This document shows, piece after piece, positions 1-10,425 of a DNA stretch of 64,000 nucleotides; within the stretch, counting starts at the first letter, position 1; every line of letters starts with the position of its first letter. Under the pieces are notes generated by a model. That model was given only the letters and a program-made list of their open reading frames with translations. It made no database searches and had not been told where the DNA came from. The stretch covers positions 1,984,001 through 2,048,000 of the forward strand of contig NZ_JAPDIA010000008.1 of assembly GCF_029525575.1 (NCBI RefSeq), in the 5' to 3' direction. Source of the DNA: Cohnella rhizosphaerae (lineage in GTDB: Bacteria; Bacillota; Bacilli; Paenibacillales; Paenibacillaceae). The position numbers were made by a program, and so were the translations under genes.

Positions 1-1106
1 GTACTGATGGATACGGTGCCTTCCTTCTCCGTCCAATTTAAAGGCTTGTTTTGAACCGCGGTTTCAAAACTGCCGTTGTTCAGGTTGGACGACGGGACCG
101 GCAATACCTTTCTGAAAGTAACGCCGTCAAAATAGGCGGTTCCTTGGTTCCCATCGTTCTGATACAAGAGAACCGTGGCATACACCGATCCTGCGGGCGC
201 TTTCATTTCGACTTCGAGCGGAACCCAAATATTGTTAGAATTGTTCGTTAAGTTTTTCACGCCGATCCGGGAGCCCGCGCTGTTCCAATACTCCAGGTAC
301 AGCTCGGATCGGCCTGACCGGTTAAAGGAATAGGCCGCCGTCCGATACGTCTCCCCTGCCTGGATCGGCAAGCGGATGCTTCGGTACCCGTTGCCGCTCG
401 TTGCCGAACTGTCCTCCAGCTTCACGCTGTAGGCGCCGCTGTAAACGACATCCGTCACGGACTGCTGGGTCCCCTTATCGGTTTTGGACCAGTTCGCCGG
501 AGCGCCGTCCACAATATTTTCGAAATCGCCGTTCAAGTCGTTTGCCGGGGGCGCTTCCCGGACGGATGCATCGTCATAGTAACTGACGGCCACGCAGCTG
601 TCGCATTGATACAGGAGCACGGTGGCGTACGCAGCGCCGGCCGGCGCTTCTTTCGTAATCTTCACTTGATTCCACCGCCCTGCGGTCGTGTTCCACTCCG
701 CCTGAACGCCGATCCGTTGATTGGCGTTATTCCAAAATTCTAAATATAACTGGGAGTTGCCCGTCGTGTCATAAGCAAAAACGCTGCCAACGTAGACCGC
801 TCCCGGCGATACCGGAACCCGCGCGCTCCTGAAGCCCGTCGACTTCGTCGTGCTGGCGTCCTCCAGCTTCACGCTGGCCAGGCCGCTTTTGACATAGGCG
901 CTGTCCGTCACGGATGCGATCACTCCATCGGCGCCGACCTGCGCCCATTGCGAGGGCTTTCCGCCCGTAACCGATTCCATGCCGCCATTGGGCAGCAGTT
1001 CGCTGCTATAGTCGACTGCAACCGCAATCTCTTTGGACCCTATTGCTGCCAGTAGACTCCATACCATCATGCAAGCCAATAAACCGCTGATTCCGCTTTT
1101 TTTCAT
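1..1106 (-). CDS. Secreted protein with carbohydrate-binding-like repeats, 3' end cut by window edge
   Basis: The frame runs open from an ATG at 1106 to base 1 (368 codons), so the C-terminus is missing. Residues 1-30 are a signal peptide: two lysines, a hydrophobic stretch and cleavage near the IAVA residues 27-30. The rest is tandem repeats of about 145 residues starting near 39, 187 and 340. Each opens with an NGxFE/NGGME-type motif followed by a W, and closes with a YYDDA or YFDGV motif, the pattern of jelly-roll carbohydrate-binding modules. The same repeat type forms the N-terminus of the lyase at 53117-58312. The catalytic part, if any, lies beyond the edge. Role inferred: an extracellular enzyme binding polysaccharide. 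A cre-like site lies upstream at 1296-1309. Confidence 0.8.
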   Translation of the reverse strand, partial: MKKSGISGLLACMMVWSLLAAIGSKEIAVAVDYSSELLPNGGMESVTGGKPSQWAQVGADGVIASVTDSAYVKSGLASVKLEDASTTKSTGFRSARVPVSPGAVYVGSVFAYDTTGNSQLYLEFWNNANQRIGVQAEWNTTAGRWNQVKITKEAPAGAAYATVLLYQCDSCVAVSYYDDASVREAPPANDLNGDFENIVDGAPANWSKTDKGTQQSVTDVVYSGAYSVKLEDSSATSGNGYRSIRLPIQAGETYRTAAYSFNRSGRSELYLEYWNSAGSRIGVKNLTNNSNNIWVPLEVEMKAPAGSVYATVLLYQNDGNQGTAYFDGVTFRKVLPVPSSNLNNGSFETAVQNKPLNWTEKEGTVSIS

Positions 1107-1295
1107 GCCCGGTAAACGCCTCCAAATTTAAATAATATGCGAGTGTCCCCATGCTGTTGAATTTCGGAAAGAGCTGCGTGTTTTCATACTGGCTTGCAGC
1201 CAGTCCGCTCCCTATTCACCCCCTTCTATACCGTGCTTTGTCCTCCCAATAACAAACATGTATTTTACATGTATGTAATACGCTTCAAGTTTAAT

Positions 1296-1309
1296 TGTTA
1301 ACGCTTTTG
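1296..1309 (-). promoter_or_regulatory. Candidate cre (CcpA) site
   Basis: Read on the minus strand the 14 bases match the Bacillus cre consensus TGAAAGCGTTAACA at 12 positions, including the full AAAGCGTTAACA core. It lies about 190 bases upstream of the secreted-protein start at 1106, in AT-rich DNA. This distance is long for simple promoter occlusion. Carbon catabolite control of that gene is inference. Confidence 0.4.
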
Positions 1310-1346
1310 CCGTCAATATTAAAATATTTTGCGTATCATCAGCGAC

Positions 1347-1385
1347 GAGGTCCCTTTCGTCAACTGCGATGACGAAAGGGACCTC
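1347..1385 (-). terminator. Perfect 15-bp hairpin, probable terminator
   Basis: A 15-bp perfect inverted repeat (1347-1361 with 1371-1385) with a 9-base loop lies just beyond the stop of the ADP-ribosylglycohydrolase-family gene. There is no clear T-run on the minus strand, so it may act in RNA processing or as a weak terminator. The rest of 1107-1419 shows only AT-rich putative promoter sequence for the gene at 1106. Confidence 0.6.
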
Positions 1386-1419
1386 CGGTCTCGAATGATT
1401 TATTCCATTTTAAAGTTAA

Positions 1420-2754
1420 TTATTCCGCCCGCACCAAACCAGGCAGCGCAGCCATGCGCTTGGTCAGCTTCTCGATCGAGTCTTCCGTGAACGTGCCCAT
1501 GCTCGTTACGATCCGGCCGCCGAACGGCTCAAGCCAGCGCGGCTCCAGATGTCCGGGTCCGAAGTAGGCCCCCAGGATCGAGCCGGATGTCGCGCCGAAG
1601 CTGTCCGTGTCGTTGCCTTGGCTGACTTGCTTGCAAATGCCGTCGCCGATGCTCTCCGCGAACCGCAGCGTGTTGATGAGCGTCCCGACTTCCTGATAGA
1701 CGCAGCAAGCGAAGTACTCTTTGTACTTGTGGTGAATACGATAGTAGCCGTCGATCCAGTCGGTCGCCCGTCCGATCTCCTCCAGCGAATCTGCGACAAT
1801 ATGATAAAATCGGCTGCGCTGCGGCACGAACTTCAGCGCCGTCTCGAAAATGTCTAGCGGATTCCGGGCCGAAGGCGCAGCCGCGATCGCCGCCGCTACG
1901 AACATGGGGCCGTATACGCCCGTGCGTCGATGCGTCCAGCTGGCGTCCCGCCATGCCAGACCCGCAGCCAGCTCGGGCTTGCCCAGGCACGCATAGCCGT
2001 AGGCGTCGGCGCGAATCAGCGCGCCGCACAGCTCGTCGCCGGGATTAAGGATATCGGCCCAGGTCTCGATATTATGCTGCTGATCCGGTACCGTCGATTC
2101 GAGACCGGCCTTCAACAGCATGCCGCGCTCGGGTCCCCAAGTCTGGTGAATCGGCAAATAGTCGAGCCACAGCTTGCGGATGTCGTCCTTCGTGAACGCC
2201 GTGCCGTGATTTTCCAGCAGCAGCATGCCCATGATCGTGTACGTGATGTCGTCGTCCGGCGCCACGAAGGCGATGCGTTCGCGTACCGTCTCCGTCCAGG
2301 AGATGTTGCGGCGGCCGTATACATCCAGCATTTTCTCGGAAATGTAGTCGTTCAGCGGCCATTCGCCCGTCTTCTCCAACGCGGCGCGAATGTCGTCCAT
2401 CGTCGCGAAGGGGAATTCCTCGATCGGCTTGCCCAGGACGCAGCCGCAGAGCGAGGACAGGAACGCCGTCTCGACGCGCGCCGCAGCCTGTTCGGGCGTC
2501 AGAGAACCGAGCTCGATCGGTCTGGACGGGTCGGACTCGGCCCGGATGGCATCCAGGTCGCTTGGCTCGACATACGGCCAGTCCTCGCGAAGCGGCAGGT
2601 TGACAAGCCGATGCGAGAATTCACTCAGCGCGTCGTAGCTGTCGGGCAACCGCTCCAGCTGCTCCGCCAGACCCCCAACCTCGTGGCCTTGTTGATCCTT
2701 GTTCTTGATGACGCCGGCCAAAGCGGCGCGCAATACGCGATATGTTGGCAGCAT
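1420..2754 (-). CDS. ADP-ribosylglycohydrolase family protein
   Basis: 444 residues, intact. Family hallmarks are visible: a GKPIEEF-type segment near residue 105, the metal-binding PDDDITYT motif near 164 and the C-terminal GNDTDSFGA motif near 378, which carry the Mg-binding Asp residues of the fold. Residues 1-85 form an extra N-terminal region. The start is an ATG with GGGAGG about 9 bases upstream. It is last in the operon, 17 bases after the binding-protein stop. Members of this family in sugar-import operons are common but mostly of unknown substrate. Removal of a ribosyl or related glycosyl group from an imported compound is inference; true ADP-ribose removal from proteins is the alternative. 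Confidence 0.85.
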   Translation of the reverse strand: MLPTYRVLRAALAGVIKNKDQQGHEVGGLAEQLERLPDSYDALSEFSHRLVNLPLREDWPYVEPSDLDAIRAESDPSRPIELGSLTPEQAAARVETAFLSSLCGCVLGKPIEEFPFATMDDIRAALEKTGEWPLNDYISEKMLDVYGRRNISWTETVRERIAFVAPDDDITYTIMGMLLLENHGTAFTKDDIRKLWLDYLPIHQTWGPERGMLLKAGLESTVPDQQHNIETWADILNPGDELCGALIRADAYGYACLGKPELAAGLAWRDASWTHRRTGVYGPMFVAAAIAAAPSARNPLDIFETALKFVPQRSRFYHIVADSLEEIGRATDWIDGYYRIHHKYKEYFACCVYQEVGTLINTLRFAESIGDGICKQVSQGNDTDSFGATSGSILGAYFGPGHLEPRWLEPFGGRIVTSMGTFTEDSIEKLTKRMAALPGLVRAE

Positions 2755-2771
2755 TTATCGTCGACCTCCCA

Positions 2772-4420
2772 TTATTGTTTCGCCAAAGCTCCGTTGATTT
2801 CTTTCAGAACCGCGCTCACCTTCGGTTCGACGGACTTCTTCCATTCGCTCCAGGACACATCCAAATCCTTTTTTGCCCATGATCAGCTGGGTGATGGCGT
2901 CGTCGATCAAAACGTTGAACTTGTCCTTGTTCGGCGCGGACAGGAACAACACATCGTAGTCCGGAGGCACGAGCTCGGCGATCTTCTCCTTAACCTTGAA
3001 CATGTTGACGGCAGCGTTGCGAATGCTATCCGGCAGAGACGGATCGCGCGCGGACCAGTCGTCCGGCAGCACGACCTTCGTATAGAAGAAGTAATACGAC
3101 GGATACAGGTCCCCCATGTACTTAAAGTTGCCTTGGTCGTCTTTTTCCCGGGTAATGACCAGCTTGTCGCCTTCCATCTTGTAATCCTTGCCTTCGATCC
3201 CCGCGAAGATGAGGCGTTGGCCTTCCGGCGAAGCGACGTAATCGAGAATGGACAGGATACGGTCGAATGTCTCGTCGTTCAAGTCCGGCTTAAAAATCTC
3301 GCCGGCCCAGTAGTTCAGAATATTTTGCTGACCGTGAAACTTGCCGTCCGGTCCGACGACCGTCGCGAGACCGATGGCATCCGCAGGATTGATGTCCGGA
3401 TTCGCTTTGGCGAACGCCTGATTACGCTCGTTGACGTTCGCCGCCGATGCGCCGTCGATGAACATGCCGCTGATGCCCGTATCGAACTTGTCGTAGTGCT
3501 CTTTGCCCTTGAACGTGTAATAGTCCTTGTCGATGAATCCTTGCTCGAAGTACGAGGCGAAGCTTTTGACCCCCCTCGAAGGTAGAATCCTCATTGCCGC
3601 CCCATACGTATTTGCCGTCTTCCTTCTTGTAGAACTGGTTGTAAAACGAATTGTGCGTTTGTACGAAAGCGCTGTACAGCTGATACGGCTGCGAGGAGAT
3701 ACCGACCGTACGGCCCGCGCCGTTGCCGCCCGGGTCCTGCGCGACGAATGCCCGGCCCAATTCGGAGATTTGCTCGGCGTTTATCGTGTCTCCGACCTTG
3801 ATGCCCACTTTTTGCGCCCAGTCCTTCCGATAGTAGAGCACTTTGGCATCGAGCACGAGATCGGTCGTCTCCGTCACCGGCGTGTTGTAAATGACGTTCG
3901 GCACCATGTAGACCCGGCCTTCGGGATCGAGCGACTTCAAGTAGTCGGCCAGCCCCGTCTTGGACATGGCGCTCGCAAGGTTCGGATAGCGGGTCTCGTA
4001 GTCGGCCGGGAGCGGCTTGATCAGGCCCTGCTTCGAGAAATTCATATAATCCTTGAAATCGAAGTTCCAGAACATCATGTCCGGCATATCTCCGGAATTG
4101 ACCCAGATGCGATCGCGCTCCACCCAATTGTCCCAGCTCAGCGGGATCAGATCGTACGTGAAGTTGAATTTGTCGTTGAGCGTCTGATAGATGGCGTCGT
4201 TCATGTAGTTGCCGTCGTCGCTCAAGTCGACGGAGGTGGCGGAGAATTTGACCTGCTTCTCGAACCGTCCGTTGTCGGGCTGCTGGCTGCTGCCGGCGTC
4301 GGTCGACGCCGACGACGGGGTCGACGGATCGCTGTTTTTCCCCGTCGAACAGCCCGACGCAACGGTTACGAGCGCGAGAACGGCTGCGAAACTTGCGGTT
4401 GTTGCCTTGAATGACTTCAT
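2772..4420 (-). CDS. ABC transporter sugar-binding lipoprotein (two apparent frameshifts)
   Basis: The restored protein has 548 residues. A lipoprotein signal ends in the lipobox VASGC, followed by a Ser/Thr/Gly-rich linker, then an extracellular solute-binding fold typical of large LplA/YtcQ-type proteins. Two +1 events split the frame: six C at 3570-3575 and six T at 2869-2874. Dropping one base in each gives FEGVKSFASYF across the first join, and a normal C-terminus ending in NGALAKQ at a TAA (2772-2774). The start ATG at 4420 is 7 bases from GGGAGGAG; an ATG at 4447 in the same frame has no comparable site. It follows two permease genes, so it captures the substrate of this importer outside the membrane. 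Confidence 0.85.
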
Positions 4421-4488
4421 GTTTTGCTCCTCCCTTTTCTCTTTCACAATTTATATTTAAAGAGCGCGAGCTCCGTAAATATCGGCTG

Positions 4489-5381
4489 TCACGATTTGAC
4501 CGACCCGACCAGCATGCCTTTCAAAAAGTATTTCTGCAGGAAGGGATACGTGAACATGATCGGCGCCATCGTGATGAATACCGCGGCCATTTTCACGCCA
4601 TCCTCGAACACGGTTTTGCGGATGGAGACATTGCGGCTGCCGATGTCGTCGATCGTCGACATGACGATGCTGCGAAGCACGAGCTGCAGCGGCCACTTAT
4701 CCCCTTCCCGCAGGAACAGCATCGCATTAAACCATTCGTTCCAGCGATCGACCGAGAAGAACAGCGTCACGGTCGCCACGATCGGCATCGACAGCGGCAG
4801 CATGATCCGCAGCAGAATGACGAGATCGTTGGCGCCGTCGATTTTGGCCGATTCCTCCAGCGCCAACGGAATCTCGGCGAAGTAGCTGCGCATAAGCAGC
4901 AGATAGAACGTATTGGCACCGTATACAAGAATGACGGAGGCCAGGCTGTTCATGATGCCCAGGTCTCTTACGAGCAGGTACAGCGGGATAAGACCGCCGC
5001 TGAAGTACATCGTGAACACGACCAGCGCGGTGGCGATTTTTTTTGCCGGGAAAGCGTTCTCTGGATAACGCATACGCGGTAAAGGCCGTCGCGAGCATAT
5101 TGTAGGGCACGCCGAGCACCAGGATTAGCAGCGTATTCGTATAGCCATGGAAAATACGGGAGCTGCTGAAAATGTAGGCGTACGCATCGAACGTGATCTC
5201 GGTCGGCCACAGCATGAACGGCGTCGTCATGTATTCCTTTTTGAGACACCAGCGAAATTAGAACCGCATTGTAGAACGGATACAGGATGGTCAAGGCCAG
5301 CAGTCCCAGCAGCGCGGCATTGAGGACGTAAAACCAGTTGATTTTGCGCGTCTGTCCGTCCGAATTACGTTCGGAGCCCAC
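4489..5381 (-). CDS. Carbohydrate ABC transporter permease, LplC/YtcP type (two apparent frameshifts)
   Basis: The restored protein has 296 residues with six predicted membrane segments, a cytoplasmic coupling loop containing EESAKIDGAND (the EAA loop) and the usual C-terminal GMLVGSVKS. The frame breaks at five T (5238-5242) and eight T (5037-5044). Removing one base in each joins SQKEYMTTPF and RFPGKKIATAL into a continuous MalG-like permease. I place the start at a GTG (5381), 8 bases after AAGGAGG. An ATG at 5399 is possible but that ribosome site would then lie inside the gene. It partners the permease just upstream. No ATPase is encoded nearby, as is usual for importers that use a shared MsmX-type ATPase. 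Confidence 0.85.
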
Positions 5382-5400
5382 CTCCGACACCTCCTTCATG

Positions 5401-6345
5401 TTAGAAAATGCCCCGTTCGCCGACTGCCTTCGCCAACCGGTCGAACAGCACCAGCAGCGCGAAATTGATGAGCGATTTGAACAAACCGACGGCGGTGCTG
5501 AAGCCGAAGTCCCCGGACGTCTGGAAGGTGACGCGGTAGATGTAGGTGTCCAGAATATCGCTGACGGGCAGCACGGCCGGATTGTACATATTGAATATTT
5601 GGTCGAAGCCCGCGTTCATCGTATTGCCCACCGACAGCAGCAGCATAAGCACGACGGCGGATCGGATACCCGGCCACGTAATGTACAGCATGCGCTGGAA
5701 CCGGTTGGCGCCGTCCATATACGAAGCTTCGTACAGGTCCGGGCTGATCGAAGCGATCGTAGCCAGGTAGATGATGGCGACCCAGCCCGAGCTTTTCCAA
5801 ATATCCGACAGGTAGAGGAGCGGCCGGAACAGCTCCTGGTTGGCCAGGAACATTTGCTCGTTCCCGCCGAACAGCGTCAGCAGGTGATTGACGGCCCCTT
5901 CGGTGCCGAACACGTTGACGATCATACCGGATACGATGACCCAGGACAGGAAGTTCGGGAAGGTGAACAGCGTCTGCAGCCACTTCTTGTACCTGCCTTC
6001 CCGCAGCTCATTAAGCAGCAACGCGAGCACGATCGGCACCGGGAACTGGAATAGCAGACGGCTGAAGCTGATCTCGATCGTATTCCGAAAGGCCTGCCAA
6101 AACTCCTGATCCTTGAAAATGTACGCGTAATGCTTCAAGCCGACGAACGGACTGCCCCAGATTCCTTCGATCGCCCTGAAATCCTTGAATGCGAGCTGGA
6201 TGCCGTACATCGGCGCGTAGCAGAAAATGCCGTAATAGAGGAGACCCGGCAGCAGGATCAAGTAGATATACTTGTTCTTGCGGATGTCTCTCATTCGTGT
6301 CCTGCCCGGCCGTTTCAATGCCATTTCTCCCGTTCGTTCTCTCAA
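5401..6345 (-). CDS. Carbohydrate ABC transporter permease, LplB/YteP type
   Basis: 314 residues from a TTG start at 6345 that sits 6-7 bases after a GGGGGG ribosome site. The in-frame ATG at 6324 has its purines too close. Six membrane segments are visible, beginning with YIYLILLPGLLYYGIF, and the coupling loop reads YEASYMDGANRF. The protein ends in AKAVGERGIF. It is the first gene of the importer operon and lies directly below the shared promoter module at 6376-6460. It forms the MalF-like half of the channel. Confidence 0.88.
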   Translation of the reverse strand: MRERTGEMALKRPGRTRMRDIRKNKYIYLILLPGLLYYGIFCYAPMYGIQLAFKDFRAIEGIWGSPFVGLKHYAYIFKDQEFWQAFRNTIEISFSRLLFQFPVPIVLALLLNELREGRYKKWLQTLFTFPNFLSWVIVSGMIVNVFGTEGAVNHLLTLFGGNEQMFLANQELFRPLLYLSDIWKSSGWVAIIYLATIASISPDLYEASYMDGANRFQRMLYITWPGIRSAVVLMLLLSVGNTMNAGFDQIFNMYNPAVLPVSDILDTYIYRVTFQTSGDFGFSTAVGLFKSLINFALLVLFDRLAKAVGERGIF

Positions 6346-6375
6346 ACTAATCCCCCCCTTTCCGCTTATGCTTTG

Positions 6376-6460
6376 ACGATATCGAATTGTTCGGTTAAGG
6401 GAAATTCTCGTTATTTGCGCGGTATCGTCAAAGGCAAAGATACAACTGCGCAAAAAAAAG
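6376..6460 (-). promoter_or_regulatory. Shared promoter/operator module, copy 1 (importer operon)
   Basis: On the minus strand a -35 TTTCCC (6399-6404) and a -10 TATCGT (6376-6381) are 17 bases apart. Upstream are conserved blocks GCAAATAACGAG and TTGTATCTTTG, then a T-run. The same blocks, in the same order and with the same 17-base promoter spacing, occur upstream of nanE (12105-12186). Weak -35/-10 boxes plus conserved upstream blocks suggest an activator-dependent promoter. The AraC-family regulator encoded immediately upstream is the obvious candidate (inference). Confidence 0.65.
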
Positions 6461-6486
6461 ATAACGGCTTAATTCGAGCCGTTATC
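6452..6486 (-). terminator. Intrinsic terminator with the regulator's stop codon in its loop
   Basis: A 10-bp stem (6460-6469 with 6477-6486) is followed on the minus strand by eight T. The TAA of the AraC-family gene (6469-6471) lies at the loop/stem edge, so a terminating ribosome would cover the hairpin. The T-run doubles as the upstream end of the shared promoter module. Confidence 0.8.
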
Positions 6487-8795
6487 TCCGTTATCTTTGG
6501 CATTCGCCGTACGCGAACCTTGTATGCAGTCATTGCGGTATTGCCCGGGCGGAATGCCGACGATTTGCTTGAATACGCGCGTGAAATTTTGTGTGGTCGT
6601 ATATCTCAGCCGGTCGGAGATGTCCTTGATCGGCATATCGGTATACGCGAGCCATTCCTTCGCCTTGGATATCCGATAATGAATGACGTAGTCGACGAAA
6701 TTGACGTTCATCGTCTGCTTGAAATATCGGCTGAGCTGTGCGGAGGACACGCCGAACGCGCCGGCCAGCTGCTGAAGCGAGAAATCCTCGTCGTAGTGCT
6801 GCTGGATGTATTGCAGCGTCCGTTCGGCGATGAGCCGGCTTTTGTCCACCGTAATCTGCTCCAACTGCAGGCGAATCGAAGGGAAAAACCGATTGTGAAA
6901 CCAGTCCCGCATACGCCCGAGCGTGTTTTGAGCGTACAAGTCCGTATAGGGATTAAAGCCGAGCAAATCTTGGAGGGATCGGCCTTGAATGTCCTGCATC
7001 AACTGATCGATCTCCTCCAGGAAGTACGTCAGCACGCCCAGAATCATCCGGTCGTCGGGCAGATGACGGGGCAGCTCCGCGAACATGAGACCGAATTGTT
7101 CCTCTGCAAGGACATAATCGCCTTCGGATACGCTGGTTAATATTCGTTTGTACCAGGCTGCCGTAATCCGGTCTGCGGACCCGATTCGGTCGGACCGCTC
7201 AACATCGTGCCGGGTAATGGTCGCGTCGGGACCGAGCAAATAGCGAAAACTCAAATATTCCTGGGCAAGCTGGTAGCCTTGCCCGAGTTCTCGCAGGGCG
7301 TCCGTCGGCGGCGCGATGGCCGCCGTGACTGTAAATTTATAGCGCTCGCGGATCTCCCGGCGAATATCGTCGCACAAGCCCGCGATCGCGGCCTCTTCGC
7401 CGTCGTCCGAACGTCCGGATGCGGCGATGAAGGCGACCTGGCCCGGCCTGGGCGTCACGGCGATGCAATTGAAGGCATTTTCGCATGCGCCGCGCACGAT
7501 CGCAGACAGCTCGCTCATCATCGACGTGCGGTCCTCCTGCCGGAACATTTGCATAAATTCGTGAAGGGCGTCGATCTCCACAATCCCCGTATAAAATACA
7601 GCCCCCCTGAAAAGTTCGATCGTACCGACGCATTCGCTCCAGCATCTCTTCTTCCGGAACGCTCCCGTGCAGCAGCTGCAGCACGACGTTTTCCCGGACG
7701 AGAGGCAGCTGTTCGAACAGTTGGCCGCTCAACTTCTCGTTCGCCTCCCGGATGTCGCTCACGTACGAATCGATCGCCGTGATCGTGTCTCCCCTTCGGC
7801 CCGAAGGAGCGGGCAGCTTCTGAAACACGCGATGGATCGGCATGTACAACCGATAGACGCCTATAAATACGACGGTGCCCCACAGCACGACAAGGGCGGC
7901 GACGATCCACCAGGTTAGCGAAGCGATTTGACCTGCCTTCCGGTTCAGTTCCTTTTCCGGCGTCATCGCCACATAGGTCCACGAATTGGCGGGCGACTTG
8001 AATGTCGTCACGCTGTAGGTCTCGCCGCCGATCTCGGTCGCGCCCGATGTCGCGGCAGGGTTCGTCCAGTACGCGTACAGGCTGGACGTAGAAGAGATCC
8101 GCGTGCCGATCTCCTCCCGATTCGGACTGAGCACGATGCGGCCGCGGCTGTCCACGACCAGCACGCTGGTCGAGCCGATGTCGACTTGGTGCAAATATTC
8201 GTAAAACTTGGTGATGTCGACGTGCAGCAGAACGATGCCGTCGATTTCGTTGTCGACCGACACGGGCTTCACGATCAGCAAGTCGCCCTGTCCCGGATAC
8301 GTATCGGGGGGTCACGATCGTGATGCCCATGTATCGCGCATTGACGATCGCGGCGACTTGACGGTAGTAACGACTATCGATGGACGACAATCCGTATTGC
8401 GTGGAATAGGCTTGACGATGACGGGGGTAAACAAGCGTGACGCCGAACGGGGTCCGGGTCACGCTTCTGTACTTTTTGATCGTATCGATCATGCTCATCG
8501 TCGATCGGAACTGATCCCGGGAGATGCCTCGCATGAACGACTCCCGGATAATCAGATCTTCGGAAATTTGCAGCGAGGACACCTTAAGGTCTGCCAGGAA
8601 CACGTTGAGCTGGTACTCGATCTGCTTCAGGATCATGCGGTGGCTTCGATCCGCTTCTTGCTGCACGCCCGATACCAGCAGCCACGTGGAAGCGATTCCG
8701 AGCAGCGCGACGGGAAAAAGGCTGAGAAACAAGGTGCCGGACAACATTTGGGCCTGAAAGGACATTTTGCGGAAGAAGCGGAGCTTGCTGAACAT
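6469..8795 (-). CDS. Membrane Cache-AraC transcriptional regulator (two apparent frameshifts)
   Basis: The restored protein has 774 residues. An N-terminal membrane helix (about 17-39) is followed by an extracytoplasmic Cache-like sensor of about 240 residues, a second helix (TWWIVAALVVLWGTVVFIGV), a cytoplasmic linker and two C-terminal AraC helix-turn-helix motifs ending in GIPPGQYR. The frame breaks at six G (8306-8311) and six C (7602-7607). One base fewer in each restores PDTYPGQGDLLIVKP and TFQGAVFYTGIVEID. The architecture matches YesS-type regulators that sit beside Lpl-type importers. Start ATG has GGGGGG 7 bases upstream. It probably senses an extracellular or periplasm-side glycan and activates the two repeated promoters (inference). 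Confidence 0.85.
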
Positions 8796-8817
8796 CGGGA
8801 CGCCCCCCTTGTATGTA

Positions 8818-10412
8818 CTATTGAACTGCTCCCGACGCAGACAACTCCGCTTCTTCCTCTTGTTCGATCAGCGTAAATGAAAGCTCGAACATCCGCTCCC
8901 AAGACAGATCCACCTTCGATACGGCATAACTTCTGCCGAATAGCGGACGTATCGATTCCCGGATAAAAGCGTTCATTCCGTCCTCGATGATCCCTTCCAC
9001 TTTTGCCTTTACGTGCGTCAGGTTAAAATAATCTGCGCCGAGCCGCGGAAGCTCGGCCAGGCATACTTGGGTGCGCACGTTCGCCTGGTAGCCCCAGTCG
9101 TCGAGCAGCCGGTACATGAGGTTCCATCGGCTCCGACGTCTTCGCTCCGCGTTGTCCTCCCTTTGCCCCTCGCCTCTGTAGTACGCTTCGATGACCGTAT
9201 GCGCGATGACGGTGCCCAGCGAATTGCCCGAGGTATTCCAGGCTGCATAGGAATTCAGCCGCGGAATAAGCCGTCTGGCTGCCAGCAAATCCATCAGCGC
9301 GAAGTCCGCTCCGTTGGACAGCGCGACATCCGCGAGCGCGACGACCTTGCCTCGATCGGCATAATACGCGATCGCATCGGCGAACGACGACAGGTTCGCT
9401 TCCGAGCTGTAGCTGCGGTGCCGCTCTTCGTACGGCGTATCCACCTCGGCGGCCGCCGTTCCGTCCACGGCCGGAGCGTGGACCATCAGAACGGCATCGG
9501 CATCGCCGGCATGGTCCGCGAACAGCGCGCCCGCTTCATGAAGATGCGACTTGATGCTCTCCTGAAGGCTGCGGTCCTCGTACTTCGGAATGACAAACGG
9601 TCCCTTCGAGGCCGAGTACCGCACGAATACGCCAGGGCGGAACTGCTTCGCTTCCGTAAATGCCCGCGCGAGCAGGGTGCAGCCGATCTCGTCCGCGCCC
9701 GGATAGATGGAGACGGCGTGGGACAGCTTCGACGATACGACCTTCAGCTTCAATCGACGCTGCTCCATCGCCGTGAAGCCATATTCGGCGTTGTCGTCGA
9801 GCGGAATCGTCAGATGGTCGACGATCCCTTCGCGGACCAGATCGATCGCCGCTTCATTAACGACGGCGTTCGTTCTTCTCCGCTCGTCGAACTCCGCGAC
9901 GACTTCCGGCGGAATTCGCCTAAGCAGCTCGTCAAACCGAGACTGCTCTTCCGCCGTCCATCCGATTTGACGCCGATCGAGCAGCTTCCCCCCGCTCGCA
10001 TAATTCCGCGCCGTAGAGGGCGTAATAATCCGGCTCCTCCTCGCTGCTCGAATAGGCCGGCGCCCGCATGATCAGGTTGAAGGCGAGCAGCTTGACGGAT
10101 GGGTTGATTTCTTTTAATTGTCTCGCAAGCGTCAGTCGCTCCATACAAGCCGCTTCCGTCAAACGATGCAGGCGCGAGGGAACGATGCCGCCGTATACGA
10201 GCTGGTCGATGGACAAGATGGCATAATCCGCCGTACGGACTTGTTCGAGCAGCCAATCCCGTACGCGGTCCGGATCGGAAGGCCTTTTTTTTGCAGCCCA
10301 ACATGGCGCGAGGCGGAACCCGAAGCTCCAGATCGGTTAAGTCGGCCAGATATTGAGGGAAGTCGTAATTGCAAGGTCTTTCGTCCAACGGCAAGTATAC
10401 GATGCTTTTCAA
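8818..10412 (-). CDS. DUF4127 family protein (two apparent frameshifts)
   Basis: The restored protein has 530 residues, near the family length. It opens with the characteristic SIVYLPLDERPCNYD segment, and later shows YGGIVPSRL and LADVALSNGAD. Breaks lie at eight T (10285-10292) and six C (9988-9993). One base fewer in each gives GCKKRPSDPDRVRDW and ERGKLLDRRQIGW. I place the start at a TTG (10412), 8 bases after GGGAGG; an ATG at 10436 would overlap the ROK gene and precede its own ribosome site. DUF4127 has no established reaction that I know. Its place between a ROK kinase and the regulator suggests a role in sugar or amino-sugar use. Confidence 0.85.
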
Positions 10413-10425
10413 GGCAATCGCCTCC

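Noticed and set aside
1930..3585. A plus-strand open frame of 551 codons
   Set aside because: Antisense to the ADP-ribosylglycohydrolase and binding-protein genes, which carry clear family motifs.
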